Positions 1-12,080 are shown, numbered from the stretch's first letter. The stretch: 64,000 bases of DNA from Mytilus galloprovincialis (GCF_965363235.1 NC_134845.1:11594101-11658100), one strand, 5' to 3'. Program-made: numbers and translations. The notes: generated by a model from the sequence alone, not told the origin.

Positions 1-790
1 CCTTACATGGGACGGCGTTGTAACAGTACAACATATAACAAACTATAAAATTAATTTATAAGGGCTAAAGGAGTAGGTTCAGTAAGACCCCTTTTTGGCC
101 CTAAGATATAGCAGTTTAAAAAAATTGTTAAAATGTAAACTTTTAGCTATTTATTAGAAGATAGAACAATTCTGTTACATGAATATGGGCTGTTTTGACC
201 ATAAAATACACATCTATCGGGTACTAGCATCATTAAGTCTTGCTAAATCACGGAAATCTTCACAATTTTAGCATTTAAGGTAATTTTTTGACGGTTTCGT
301 CTTAAATGGAAGTGGCCGCATTCGTGTTCATTGTTAATATTAAAATGTCAGTTGTATTTGATGATATAACACATAATATATATACAAGATGAGGATAAAC
401 ACGGATGCAGCTTCTTCCATTGTTGGCAAAAACATCTAAAAAATGACATTCTATGGCGTTTTGATAGATTGTTGATATTTAAGCTTGAATTTGAGCGCTT
501 TATAAACTAAATCAGTCCAAGTCTTTTACATAAACTAATTGAATGTACTAAACTAGACAGTTCAGTGTTTAAAAAGTGTCCAAAATCTTTCACCAGATGA
601 ACCTGATGTTTTGGGCAAAATTCGGCCCTTATCGGACCTCTTCCAGCAGATTACAACAATGAAACTGGACCAGGCAGGGTATTTATACAGAAGGAAAAAT
701 ACACTACACTATAGGTTCACATTTGATAGTACTCGCAGTTACTGACAGCTATGACGAGGCCAATTACTAGTAATACAAACATGTTTTTAA
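1..790 (+). repeat. Window start: degenerate CACCGTACGG-family tail pieces
   Basis: Bases 1-50 (GTAACAGTACAACATATAAC) match the tail of the family, as do 700-740 (AGTACTCGCAGTTACTGACA). In between I see no gene, only AT-rich DNA. Confidence 0.45.
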
Positions 791-1169
791 GACTAAAGTA
801 TTTTAAAATCAGCACACATACAATGGCTTTAGTGTAATGACGCCATTAACAGTCAGAGAAAAACATGGCATTATGCAATGCCAAAATAAAGGTATCAACA
901 GATTGAGTATCATGACTGTGCATATGTGTATGTAAATAGAAAAAACTATTAGTTTGGATTTAATTTACTGAAAACAAAATCAATATATATACCAATAAAA
1001 ACAATATTCAACCATTTAATTACAATGCTGAAATGGAAACCTTTTAGAATAGGTTTATTTAATGGATCGATCAGTATACCCGGATCGTATTTAGATATAT
1101 GGGCCCGGTAAACAGCATTTTGTAAAACTTAGAATGTTCTATCCCGTTTTGAATATGTTTTATACAGGT

Positions 1170-1600
1170 ACAGTCACACTTTCAAGCTTATCTTTGTATC
1201 TTTGGAAGAATAATTAAGGTTTAAGTCATTTGATATACTGAAATCTTTCACTTTTAAATTACCAGTAGTACATTGATTACGTTCATTGCGATCTATAACA
1301 ACACCACAGACACGGGCATAACATGTTAAAACCGTTAGATGGTGCCAAAAGATTATCATTATCATAAGAAGGAAAACCAACAATTAGGCAAGAAAACAGT
1401 CCCTTTTGTCGAAATTTTCCAGTGTAAAATCAATATCTAGATCTAAAAAAGGACAGTTATTTCCGTTCACATGAGATTTACTTTAGATTAAGTTCCTTCG
1501 GGTGAAAGTCGGCCAGTATAATGATTTTACGAAAAATATCATAAACATGACGATAAGTGATTTTGAATTCATCAATTAGATTATACTTCGTTATTGTAGA
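1170..1600 (-). mobile_element. Reverse-transcriptase fragment upstream of copy A
   Basis: Minus-strand pieces resemble the segment just before the RT thumb of the element family seen better at 38700-39055. The 1410-1580 part is shared with 15380-15545 upstream of copy B, so the fragment predates that duplication. Confidence 0.4.
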
Positions 1601-2124
1601 AGTATACATATGTTTATGTGTTTTTACCCAGAACTCAAAATTGCTTTAGTCTTTAAACGCAAAGTTTTGCATAAAGTTAATTTGCAATATTTTCCTAAAA
1701 TAATCTTAAGTCGCTGTGGTACTGAATAGAATTTTTATCTCATTAATAAGATGCAGGCATGTTAAGCCTTATACATTGTATCAAGTTTTTAAGACTGACA
1801 TTTTCATTCGGAGGGTGGACTTTGCTTACTAGATCTGTCCACTTTTAATGATATATTATGATGCCTTATTGGTTTTCTTTGAATCATAGTTCTATTGAAA
1901 AACAACTTTATGAAAATTTCTTGAATTTTAAACGCATAATCAAAAAGTGTCAATTTGAAGTCGTGATATCGAATTTTCTGTCATGACATTGGATTAGTTC
2001 AAATACTTCAAACGTTATATAAAAGAGAAGTAACGCATATAATTCTGCCTACATCTTGAAATGATATAGCATGATATAAGTATGAATAAAACATAAATGC
2101 ACGACCTAACGACTGAAAAGTGCT
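1410..2124 (+). promoter_or_regulatory. Upstream region of copy A, conserved with copy B
   Basis: Long matching runs are shared with 15380-16262, for example CATAAAGTTAATTT, GACATTTTCATTCGGAG and AGATCTGT.CACTTTTAATG. The copy C upstream region (32700-33213) is much more diverged. The segment probably contains the promoter and 5' UTR and was duplicated with the gene. Confidence 0.45.
2016..2024 (+). promoter_or_regulatory. Putative TATA box of copy A
   Basis: TATATAAAA lies 109 bases before the ATG, in an upstream segment conserved with copy B (TATATAAAA at 16168). Conservation of this core between copies supports it. No transcription start is visible from sequence alone. Confidence 0.4.
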
Positions 2125-2188
2125 ATGGAGGGAATAAACATCTGCATTGTAGCCATATTAGTACAGTTGGATTCGCTATTTATTCTGG
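2125..2188 (+). CDS. Copy A exon 1: signal peptide
   Basis: Starts at ATG 2125 and encodes 21 mostly hydrophobic residues (MEGINICIVAILVQLDSLFI and one Leu) plus the first base of a Gly codon, then donor GTAAGT. Exon 1 of copies B and C has exactly the same length. Confidence 0.8.
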
Positions 2189-5100
2189 GTAAGTGTAATA
2201 TTAAATATACTAGCTATTAGTAATGAAAAGTGATGATGGCAATTAATAACTTAACTAGTTAATGTAACGTAACATATGCATAGTGTCCGTGCGTCTGTTA
2301 CACGGATCTGTGGATCTTATTTTTTTTAAAGCGTCCTTATACTTTGTTATTATTGAATAATAAGAGCGTATGGTACAGAACAGGGTCATATCATGCTTCC
2401 TAAAATATTGAAATCGTTACTATGATATTCAGGAAAACCAACGATCTAATCTGGTTTCTTTGATGTTGTACGAAGTATTTCTGAATAAATATTACACTTT
2501 GAATTTTGGTACATTTTGAGTCACCAGTGCAAATATGAATTGTACGATATAACTAACCAAAAACCAAAATTAAGTTAAACTATTTTTTGTTTCTCTAAAA
2601 CACATTTGTTCTAGTGGCTATGTTTATCAAAACTACAACAAAACATGTGCAGTTTGCTCTGTTTTATTAAAGTTACACTTAATATTTGTAATTTGCTATG
2701 TTAACCAAAACTGACTTTCGTCAACAATATTTAGCAAAATTTACAGTTTCGCATGGTTAGATATATAGTTCTCCAAATTTTGTTATTTTTAAAAGAAAAT
2801 AACACAAATGTCCTATGAATTGAGGCGCCAATGACCATTCAAAACAGCGCAAATGTCTATGTCTATGTCTATAGCCGGTTCGAGGAATAATTGTAACAAG
2901 TGCATGCTAATAAAAACAATCATACTAATTAAAAAGATAGGTAACTTACAGGTAGCTTTATCTAGTTCATGTTTGTCAAGTTGTTAAAAATCTTATTTTG
3001 CTTTTACTGCTTGAACGAATACGGATTTTCGTAAAATTAAACTTTGAATGGTGTTGCATCTCAAAGTCAAAATGTCGGGAATTCCATTCTTGTCCCTGAA
3101 TGGTAGTTTTTCTAATTGTGTATGTCTTTAAAGGAGACGTGACCCAATTTAAAAAAAATTTTTTTTTTTAAATTAATTAATAAATATTGGCCAAAAAACA
3201 TATTGTAATAATTTTTTCTTGTCAAAACCTCATTTAACGGCCTTTTAATGGTCAAAGGATCCAGCGCTTGTCGTAATCTTTGATTTTTAATGAGATACCG
3301 GTCACGTGATCGTGATGACGTCAGTGGATACAAGCTGAAAAAAATGTCTCAATAAGGACGAAGTCGATCATATTTCTGCATAATTAAACAATGGACAGTG
3401 TTGACAGCAGTTTTCAAGGCAACTCTCAAACTTTAGATATATACCGTATCAGTTTGAGCCGTTACTTGTTGAAAATAATCAAGTAGAAGATATAAATTCG
3501 CCATCCGACATTAACGATCTTTCAAGCAATGACGATATAATATATCAATACTATATCAATAATTAATTTCACCAAAAATAAAGATATATTTCTTCAAAAT
3601 GTTTGAGTTTAACAGGATTGAATTACATTTAATAAGACAAAAAGACAGGTCATAAAGAATGTAGGACAGAAAGTCACAGGACAAAAAGTCACGGACAAAA
3701 AGTCACAGGACAAAAAGTCACATTTTATTTTCGAAATTATTTTGAAAAATACAAAATTCTTGATCTATTATATATGAAGTATTAAACTTTGTTAATAAAT
3801 TTTTTTCCATAGATATCAATAATGATCAAATAATTGTTATAAAAACAACATGTCAAAGTGGCTTGGTATCTATAAAATGGCTTCGTTGTAGAATGAATTA
3901 TATCCTTTGCATGATTAAAATTTATTATTTTTTTCATTAATCAAGCTTCATGAAAAATTTCCTAAACTTGCAAATGAATAAATGTAATAAAATAAAATAT
4001 TTCAAGATCATTCTCTTATAATTTAAAAACAATTATCAACTACCGTCATGAATTACCTATCACCTTACCAAGTATGTTGGGTGTAAAATTTGAATTACTA
4101 AAGCTGCCCCCAATAAATGTGTAATAAGTATGACATAACCAGGAAAGGGGGGGGGGGGGTATTAAAAGTAAGATTTAAAGAAAAATATATTCATATGTCT
4201 TTTTCTCCTCCATAATAATCCCATTGAAAATACTCTATTAGTACTGACTTATTTTTGAAAACTAAAACGAGAAATAAAGAAGGTTCACGTTACATAAGTT
4301 ATCAGCAACAGCAAATCTTCCTAATGATTAACCCCGACTGAAATGGTCAGACGACTCCTTATACATATATACATGTAATAGTAATTGTCTTGTATTATGT
4401 TCATTAACATTCTTTGTGCTTTTGTCATGAACTTAAAGTCGATATGTATAACAGATAAGAACACGTTAAATAACAACAGTGATAAGTAATCTAAGATTTA
4501 CAGTTAAAAATCATCCGTCAACTCCTAACATGAATTATTTTTTCTTTCATGACGATTTTTGTACTAATTTTACATTTTTAGCAGAAACAATAGTAACTGG
4601 AGTGATAATTATATGCAATTAAAAGTAAAAACATGAGTAAACAAGACTGCAGTCATCATTGGATTCAGTATAAGAGTTATTTCGCATTTGTTTGTGATTT
4701 TATCTTATAACTTTAAGACTTTAACCCGCAACTTATTAATTTAACACAAATATTCCAGTTGCACTGAAACAGTTTGATAGCTGGAGCACACCTTCAGGTG
4801 CGGGAGTTTCTCACTGCATTGAAGACCCATTGGTAGCCTTCGGCTGTTGTCTAGTCTTTGGTCGGGTTGTTGTCTCTTTGACACATTCAGCATTTTCATT
4901 CTCAATTTTGTTTGGCTTTATAAATATGCGCGTCAGTGATGAGTCTTACGAAGACGAAACGCGCGTATATTGTACTAAATTATAATCCTGGTACCTTTGA
5001 TAACTATTAACACCACTTGGTCGATGCCACTGCTGGTGGACGTTTCGTCCCCGAGGGTATCACCAGCCCAGTAGTCAACACTTCGGTGTTGACATGAATA

Positions 5101-8100
5101 TCAATAATGTGGTAATTTTTATAAATTTCCTGTTTACAAAACTTTGAATTTTTCGATAAACTAAGGATTTTCTTATCCCAGACATTGATTACTTAGCCGT
5201 ATTTGGCACAACTTTTTTTTGAATTTTGGATATTCAATGCTCTTCAACTTTGTACTTGTTTGGCCTTATAAATATTTTGATAGATAAATAAAGGCAACAG
5301 TAGTATACCGCTGTTCAAAACTCATAAATCCATGGACAAAAAACAAAATTGACAGGAGCGTCACTGATGAGTCTTATGAAGACAAAACGCGCGTCTGGCG
5401 TACTAAATTATAATCCTGGTACCTTTGGTAACTATTATTATGCAAAATAAAAAAGGTGAATAATACAGGAACATTGGAGCCTTATGGTTTATATTTCAAC
5501 TAACTTACGGTTTTAGATTAAATGTTTTAACTAAAAGTAGTATGAACCAATTATTGACAAATACGAGTTTTCCCGAAGTACGTTCACAGCTAAGTTGGGA
5601 GTATAAGAGTAAGACTCGGATCGATAACGGTCTACGAATATGGATATTTTCTAAACAAATTGGCGTTATCTGCCGTTCAAACACAAATTGACGAAGTACA
5701 AACCACTACATTTTCACGTCATATCTCAAACAGTTCCGACTTTATATGGTTTCAGAGGAGTTTTCGACTGAATTAAATGGTCTCCTCTTTTAGTAGTATA
5801 TATACTGAAGAAACCACTCATTTGAATTATCACTATGGGTGTTTTTTTTTCTATTTTAGGACAGACCAATTTAGCACTAAACAAAGAATGCAGACAGAGT
5901 TCTACGCTCAATAACGAAACTATATTTTCAGCCGGAGTCGTTGTTGATGGCAATACAATACAACAATTGCAGGTTGCATATTCCTGTAGTCATACAGATC
6001 ACTATGAACCATTTAACTGGTGGACAGTTGACCTAGGACAACTGTTTACAGTAGATACAATCATTATATACAACCGGGAGGATTCATGTTGTGGTAATCT
6101 TTTACGTTTTACATAGTAATATAAATTCCAGATAATGATATATTTATCATTGATACTGTCAGGCCAGTATATATTTTTATTTTCACAGATTGACATAACA
6201 TTCAACTTATCTAATATCGAAATAAAACACGCCCACTAACCTATTCACAAGATGAAATTTAATACAAGGTCTCAACGTGGTCGCTTTTTAATTATCCAAC
6301 CATATTGCTAGATTTGTATAACCGGAAAGATTATTTAAATAAACCAAAGCTAAAAATATATCTATGCCAAACAAGTTCAAACTATACATATGTTTTTATC
6401 TAAATGAACAAAATAATTGGATACAAGTTAGAAAACTTCACATTATCCTCTCCCAATTAATGCAACATAGAAAATTTAAGATTAAATCTGTCATATAATT
6501 AAGTACATTATGAAAAAAAATATATACGATAAAAATGTTAAGTTTGAATAGTAACAATTGAAGACAAATACATTTTAAGATACAGGAATATTAATAAAAG
6601 AATCGTTTATGTATGGCGTAGATAACTATGTATATTTCTGAAGAAAAACAAATTGTGTTTGTTCAACATTCACTTCGTCTGTTCTAAATAAAATGTGTGC
6701 TTTGGAAATATTAACTAAGTATTGAATATCTTCAAAGAGATGATTTCTAAAGTTAATTTAGAGTGAATAAATCGAATCTTCTAATGGACACCAAAAATAC
6801 TTCTTTGAGTAAATGCGCTCCATACAGAACCACAAGAGTTAGATTCAATCTACATATATTAGTACATGTATTGTTTGTAATTAGATAAGTCGATAAAAAA
6901 CGGTAAACATAATTTATAAATCAAAATCAAAAGTTCAAAAAAGATTAGACAATACGATTTACTATGAATATAGGTTGTCCACTATTACTGTTGTAAAGTT
7001 CGTACCAAAGCCGGTCAAGGAATCAGAGTTTAGCACGAGAGGGATACATTGATTAACTTAACAATTTCCAACATTTTGTAAAAGCAAATCTTAATAACAC
7101 TGAATGAATTTTGTAATTAATTTGGAAGTGTTATATCAAGGTAAAAATCAAATACTGAGCACATTAAAAATTATGCAAGCCACATGCACAGGCATGGTAG
7201 GCGTCTGCAATGCATAATACATAATACAATAATGTATATAACTTGAACTAATACCTTACATACCATCCTGAATCACTTGTTTCACTTGATGCTAAAGTTC
7301 AATTCTTAAAGCGACTACCATTGATAAGAATTTGAATGATTTTATTATTAAACCAGAATTAAACATTATTCAATCTTAATGGCTTAACCTTGATTGAATA
7401 TTATAGTTCACCGGCTCGCTGATTATGATGTACTAGTTTACAGTCCAGTTATTTCTACTTGGGAGGACTACAACAGAAGTACACCTGACCTTTGCTATCA
7501 TCATGATGGAGTATCTCCACTGGTGATAAACATAACTTGTCCAACTGGTACTATAGGAAGATATGTACAGATTTATAAACCAAATGGTGTTGATTTTAAC
7601 ATAACGCGACAACCATTGTCGTTATGTGAAGTGGAAGTGTATGGTAGAAGTATCTTGACGGATCCAAATGACACTGTGATTGAAACCACAACCGGATATA
7701 GCCTTAGTACGGATGATAGTAAGTAGAATCAGAGAAAACTTCGAATTATTTACCAAACTTAGAATATACAGTAGTCCTAGTAAAATCGTGGTGATCCTGG
7801 CTATAATAGCATAGTAAAGACATGCCATAGTCATGACTGTAGAGATCTACGAACAACTTTGAACATGCATACAACATTTGTAGTGCAATTGTAACCATTA
7901 CTAGTCGCAATAAAAGCATAAGAAGGATATAGTAAGGACGTAGTAAGATCGGGTTTGGCATAGAAGCATCGTTTTATCCAGATTCCCGCCTTTAATCTCA
8001 TTATCATAAGATCACGTTTAAACACCTAATCCTTACCTAACTAACAATCGATTTGAGTTATCTGTAAACGTAGTTTTTAGAATTACGATGCTTCCTTACT

Positions 8101-8964
8101 AGCGATTATTAGATAATATTTTGTTTTAGGGGAATGCTATCGAAGTCCAAGTACAAAGAAAATTTCAAGGCATTATTTTATACCCCTTGAAGTAAATAAA
8201 TTTCTATTTTATCTTTTTTTTTATGTAAACAACTAAGATGGAGACTCACCGAATTCATTTTAATGGTAATAAATCATGTAAGATTAGTATCATTGAACAA
8301 CATAATAAAATAAAATTTCATTGACAGATACCGATCGAGATTTTGAAAGAAGGAAATAGGCATATGCTCTTTATTTGCCGCCTCATTGATCCATATTTTA
8401 TATATTTTCTGAAATTTAGATATAGACTCCTCACGTAAAAATACATCTCCCTCTCGCGCACCTAACACCACCCGGTTAATTGTCAATTGCTTTCTTGTGA
8501 TATAAGTTATTATGATTTCAAAAAATCGTCCAAAACCTGAATTTGTCTTTGTTTTTCAAATACAGTCAACCTAAAATAACTGTATAAAGTATGCTTTGTT
8601 TTGCAACTTATTATACAATAATGCAAATACGACTTTTATGTTTTGTCAAGGTATCTGTCAGTGCCCATGTGATAGTTCAACATTTGCCTGGTCTTCTAAC
8701 TATACAAAAGAGGAGTTACAGATTATCATGTCAGAAAAGTTGGAGAATCTGAAAAGAGAATTAAGAGTACAGAGATCAGTTCTCACTTCATCACTGAGAA
8801 AGTTAAACAGCGCTGGTGATAACAGATCATCATCCAAAAGTATCGGAATAGCGGCGGCCATTTTCCTGATTATTGTAGTGTGCCTAATTGTATTACTCGA
8901 CCTTATAAAACTTGAAAATATAAAGGTCAAACGGAAGAAGTCGAAAAAAGAAATTCCAAAATAA
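2125..8964 (+). CDS. Copy A: membrane-anchored F-type lectin (four exons, 307 aa)
   Basis: Coding exons are 2125-2188, 5860-6093, 7407-7718 and 8651-8964, every intron in phase 1 with GT/AG ends (donors GTAAGT, GTAATC, GTAAGT). The product has a signal peptide (1-21), one F-type lectin domain (about 23-179), a short Thr/Ser-rich stalk (about 180-204), a CQCPC motif (206-210), a heptad-rich segment (223-256), a transmembrane helix (about 268-286) and a 21-residue Lys-rich tail. Lectin hallmarks seen are NLALNKE near the start, His66, WWTVDLG (75-81), the RED..CC..R cluster (Arg94, Asp96, Cys98, Cys99, Arg102) and a LCEVEVYG end. Sequons lie at Asn122, Asn141 and Asn164. F-type lectins bind fucosylated glycans; a type I cell-surface recognition receptor is the likely role (inference). 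Exon 1 starts at the only in-frame ATG, and copies B and C share that start. First of three tandem copies and apparently intact. Confidence 0.85.
3391..3545 (+). pseudogene. Exon-like fragment resembling the N-terminus of P2X7-C-domain-like proteins
   Basis: The frame starts ATGGACAGTG (MDSVDSSFQGNSQTLDI). After a two-base shift it continues PYQFEPLLVENNQVEDINSP and SDINDLSSNDD. The PYxFEP motif followed by an acidic stretch is, as I recall, typical of the start of a large invertebrate family bearing a P2RX7-like zinc-binding domain. It is preceded by a CpG-containing segment (TCACGTGATCGTGATGACGTCA, 3302-3323). It lies inside intron 1 of copy A with no further exons, so it is probably a dispersed gene fragment. 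Confidence 0.4.
3664..3722 (+). repeat. Short tandem repeat, about 15-16 bp unit
   Basis: About four copies of GGACAAAAAGTCACA in intron 1 of copy A. Confidence 0.75.
4780..4920 (+). repeat. GGTCGGGTTGTTGTCTC-family repeat
   Basis: TCAGGTGCGGGAGTTTCTCA, TGCATTGAAGACCCATTGGT, TTGGTCGGGTTGTTGTCTCT. Three copies in the window share one orientation. Confidence 0.75.
4918..5440 (-). repeat. GGTACCAGGATTATAAT-family repeats (two), copy A intron 1
   Basis: On the + strand GAAACGCGCGTATATTGTAC and TAATCCTGGTACCTTTGATA, then the long body to 5282. A second end piece at 5356-5436 repeats GATGAGTCTTATGAAGACAA and TAATCCTGGTACCTTTGGTA. A GGCAACAGTAGTATACCGC-type fragment lies between (5280-5352). Confidence 0.75.
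5860..6093 (+). CDS. Copy A exon 2: N-terminal half of F-type lectin domain
   Basis: Acceptor TATTTTAG. Encodes GQTNLALNKECRQSS through NREDSCC, including WWTVDLG. The frame stays open past the donor (GTAATC) for eight codons to LRFT and a stop, which is intron. The phase-1 junction to exon 3 restores CCxxRLADYDV, the expected run across this part of the domain. Confidence 0.85.
7407..7718 (+). CDS. Copy A exon 3: C-terminal half of F-type lectin domain and stalk
   Basis: Starts after TTATAG with HRLADYDVLVYSPVISTWED and runs through LCEVEVYG to one stalk unit rich in Thr/Asp (DTVIETTTGYSLSTDD), then donor GTAAGT. It carries three N-glycosylation sequons. Confidence 0.85.
8651..8964 (+). CDS. 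Copy A exon 4: CxCPC, coiled coil, transmembrane helix, tail
   Basis: Acceptor TTTTGTCAAG. Encodes ICQCPCDSSTFAWSS, a charged heptad-like helix (EKLENLKRELRVQRS), the linker LNSAGDNRSSSKSIG, a hydrophobic helix (AAAIFLIIVVCLIVLL) and the basic end KRKKSKKEIPK. I recall very similar C-terminal modules on many unrelated molluscan surface proteins. Confidence 0.85.
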
Positions 8965-9084
8965 AAGTTCTTGCAAACAAATGTATCAACAAGAAAGTAG
9001 TTAAACAAATTTGAATACTTTTTCTTATCATATAATAACTCAACGTAATTAAAGATTCTATAGACGTGCATGCTAATGGGAATT

Positions 9085-9560
9085 TAAAAAAAAAGATGTG
9101 GTAAGGATGGACTCGAACAATATGAAACATTACAAATATAAATAAAGGCAACTGTTGTGTACCGCTGTTCAAAAGTCATAAGTCGATTGAGAGAAAACAA
9201 CTACGGGTTACAAATTTAAACCGAGGGAAACACATCAACTATAAGGAAACCAACGAAACACCAGAATACTTCAAAAACAAACGAAAATGTAAAACAATTT
9301 AAAAAAGAAACTCAATGGCCTTATGTATGTACAAAATATTAAACGAAAAAAAAAAACCCTGAAAAAACAACAAACGACAACCACTAAAACAAATATGATT
9401 CTGTCTTGGGACGGGCACATAGTGAGTGTTTTGGGAATAAACATGTTTGGCCGTTGCCAAACCCTCTTCTATACTGGGACAGTTTTGCAACAGCAAATGA
9501 ACAGCATACCACATGCACAAACTTTACAAAACAATAAACGAATATTGAATAAAATATAAT
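9085..9560 (+). repeat. Composite repeat after copy A: CACCGTACGG-family start and tail with a GGCAACAGTAGTATACCGC-type insert
   Basis: AAAAAAAGATGTGGTAAGGA, then AATAAAGGCAACTGTTGTGT, ACAAATTTAAACCGAGGGAA, then GTTTTGGGAATAAACATGTT and TACTGGGACAGTTTTGCAAC. Degenerate. Confidence 0.6.
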
Positions 9561-9589
9561 TTACAGAAACAAAATTTGTTTTTGAATCA

Positions 9590-10720
9590 AAATTATTGAT
9601 TCAAATGAAATTAAGACTAGTACTTGAAACTTTATTTAGAAGTCTTCATCAGATTTTAACCTCATCTGAAAGTGTCTCGCTGAATTTTTGTACATAGTGA
9701 TTCAAAACGATTAATATCATCATTAGGAAAAAGAAGAAAAAAACAGATCAATTGTTATCAAAATACCCGTCACAGTCAGTAATTGGCCATCACCATTTTC
9801 AGGTGTGAAACTGAAATATTATCATCTCCTATTAAAAAAAACCACATTTTGTGTGCATTATTTTTTTTCAATTTCACCAACTTTACATGACAGTCCCAGG
9901 ATTCTTTGCAAGCGGTCAAACCTGTTTTCGACTATTTCTGTTGTGTATTCGTTTGCTTTTATGCTTAACAAGCACATACAACTTGTAAACTAATTGACAA
10001 ATCCTCAACGCATTGTTTCTGGTACGTAGTCAAACATTTGTAACCTATGCATACCTTCAACAAACATTAGGAATGGAGACTATACATATAGACATCCCTG
10101 CTCCTCTCCCGTCTGGCTTTAAAACATTATCTTACATTTGGCGTTCTGCTTGAACAGAAGGGAAATGTAGCTGCAAAACATCAGAGTTTGTATTTCAATT
10201 TTTCTAATGTCAATATGCACTTTTTAATGATACTATTGTGAAAAAAAACTCTCTTCGGTATTGTGAATTAAGGCATAGAAAATATAGAACGCGTTAACTT
10301 TAGTACGATGTGTTTTTAAAAAGTTAGACGTATTTAAAAAATAATACGTAATGTATACTACTCAATCACGTTATTGTAACTATCATATTTTTGTATTGTT
10401 TTATGTGTTCTAAAATAAAATGTATTACACATATCTTTTTCTATTCTTTTGCCTACTATTTCAATAAAAGAGAGGTTTGATGCATTTAGTGTTTTTTGCA
10501 CGTTTGTTTGTATAGATATGAAAAGAAATGGATGCATAAACATTACTTAAGGAACGACATATTTTTGTTCAGTACAAATGTATATGGCATCATTACATAT
10601 TTTACATTTAATTGAACTTTTCAGTTTATTTTTGTCTGGTTAAAGTTTGATAAATCATTTTGTACTTTTTATCCATCGCTAATAAGAAATACAACATATG
10701 TCCGATACAATAGCGAAAAT
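9590..10720 (+). repeat. 3' flank of copy A, related to flanks of B and C
   Basis: Shares AAACGCGTTAACTTTAGTACGATG-like sequence, TTTATTGCACGTTTG-like sequence and GTTCAGTACAAATGTAT with 26870-28228 and 43010-44420. Shows that the duplicated unit extends past the last exon. No gene seen. Confidence 0.6.
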
Positions 10721-11454
10721 ATGTGCAGGAGCTGGAATTCTGATGTTGAAAATTTATAATATTCTACTGGAGCAACACTAACCTACGATCTGTAAAATCA
10801 AGATTGATACTCAAAAGAATAAAAATTTGAAGAAAGCAAACATTTGAAACTTGGATGGAGATTGTTGATTGCTTGAAGCCCAGTGTTATTTATTTCACGC
10901 ATGCTCAGGGCAATTGGAAATGTTTGTGACTTGGATGGACAGCTGTCTCATTGGCACTCACACAACATCTTCTTTTATCTATATATAATAAGATATGTCA
11001 CAGCGGCAATTCTCATATCGGCTTTCAATACTAAATATTTTCTTATTAATCAGAGTGTAAAACAAGAAAGAAAGCGGTATTCTCATTAAGGTTCTATTAA
11101 AAAATATTTAACAGGTGGCTATGAAATGAGTTAAATAAATATCAATGCTGGTTCTTGTGCAGATGCTTGTGTTTCCACATTAAGCGACAACTCTTATTTT
11201 CTATTTAGAGCCACAACAAATAACAGTCCGAATCGCCAGCAAAAACGGCAAAATGTGATAATACATGTAACTGTTAAACCCTTTTTAGGATAAATTATAT
11301 CTATAATAGTTAAGTAATCTCATTATATTTATTAAAAATATTCTGGTTGTTCTGAACATGCATGAAATAAATGACACTGAGTGTTAAGCAATCAAAAATC
11401 AATCAGTCAATCAATCATTATTTCGATATAACCTAATATGCGATAGTAATCATA

Positions 11455-11656
11455 CTTCTATGGATTTTCGTGGGTACCAATTTTCATGGTTTGAGAAAAA
11501 CTTGCATATTTGTGAATATTTAAATTCATGGCTTTGGCAAAGTCTGCATATATTCATGAGCAGATTTGCAATAATTTGAATATTTAAATTTCTGGTTCCG
11601 TTGTACCCACGAAATCCACGAAAATTGGTATCCAACGAAAATTAATGAATCTTCAG
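11455..11656. mobile_element. Short TTCGTGG-family TIR element
   Basis: TTTTCGTGGGTACCAATTTTC near the left end and its complement near the right (GAAAATTGGTATCCAACGAA). TA precedes 11455 and follows 11656. About 200 bp, related to the element in copy B exon 1. Confidence 0.6.
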
Positions 11657-11959
11657 TAAATGTGTCATCACATTCAATAAGATGCATTGACAAATTAAAA
11701 ATGGCATGTTGTTGCCGATTAATACACAATGCCCTTGTAGATGTGTACAAATGCAAGCTCAAATAAACCAATACGATTGACATTTTCTGAAGAAAAAAGT
11801 GCATTATAAAAACTTCTTTAATGAAAATCAGGGCATTAGAAAACCTCCTGTAAAGAAAGAAAGTGCTTTAAAAAACCTACTTCAATAGCAACAGACAGAA
11901 AATGTCAGAAACGGTAGGTTTAAATTTATACCGAAACACAGATTAAAGGACTTACCTAA

Positions 11960-12080
11960 AAGCAGCAGTAGTACAATGTATACTGCTGTTCAAAAGTCAT
12001 AAATAAATAACGGGAAAACAAATCTGGGTTACAAACTAAAACCGAGGGAAACACATTTTCTATAAGAGAAGAACAACAGA
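11960..12080 (+). repeat. GGCAACAGTAGTATACCGC-type interspersed repeat
   Basis: GCAGCAGTAGTACAATGTAT, ACTGCTGTTCAAAAGTCATA, AAACTAAAACCGAGGGAAAC. Also at 5280-5352 and 9137-9300. Confidence 0.65.

Noticed and set aside
8700-9071. Minus-strand frame of 123 codons over copy A exon 4
   Set aside because: Antisense of the transmembrane exon; the same shadow appears over copy C exon 4.
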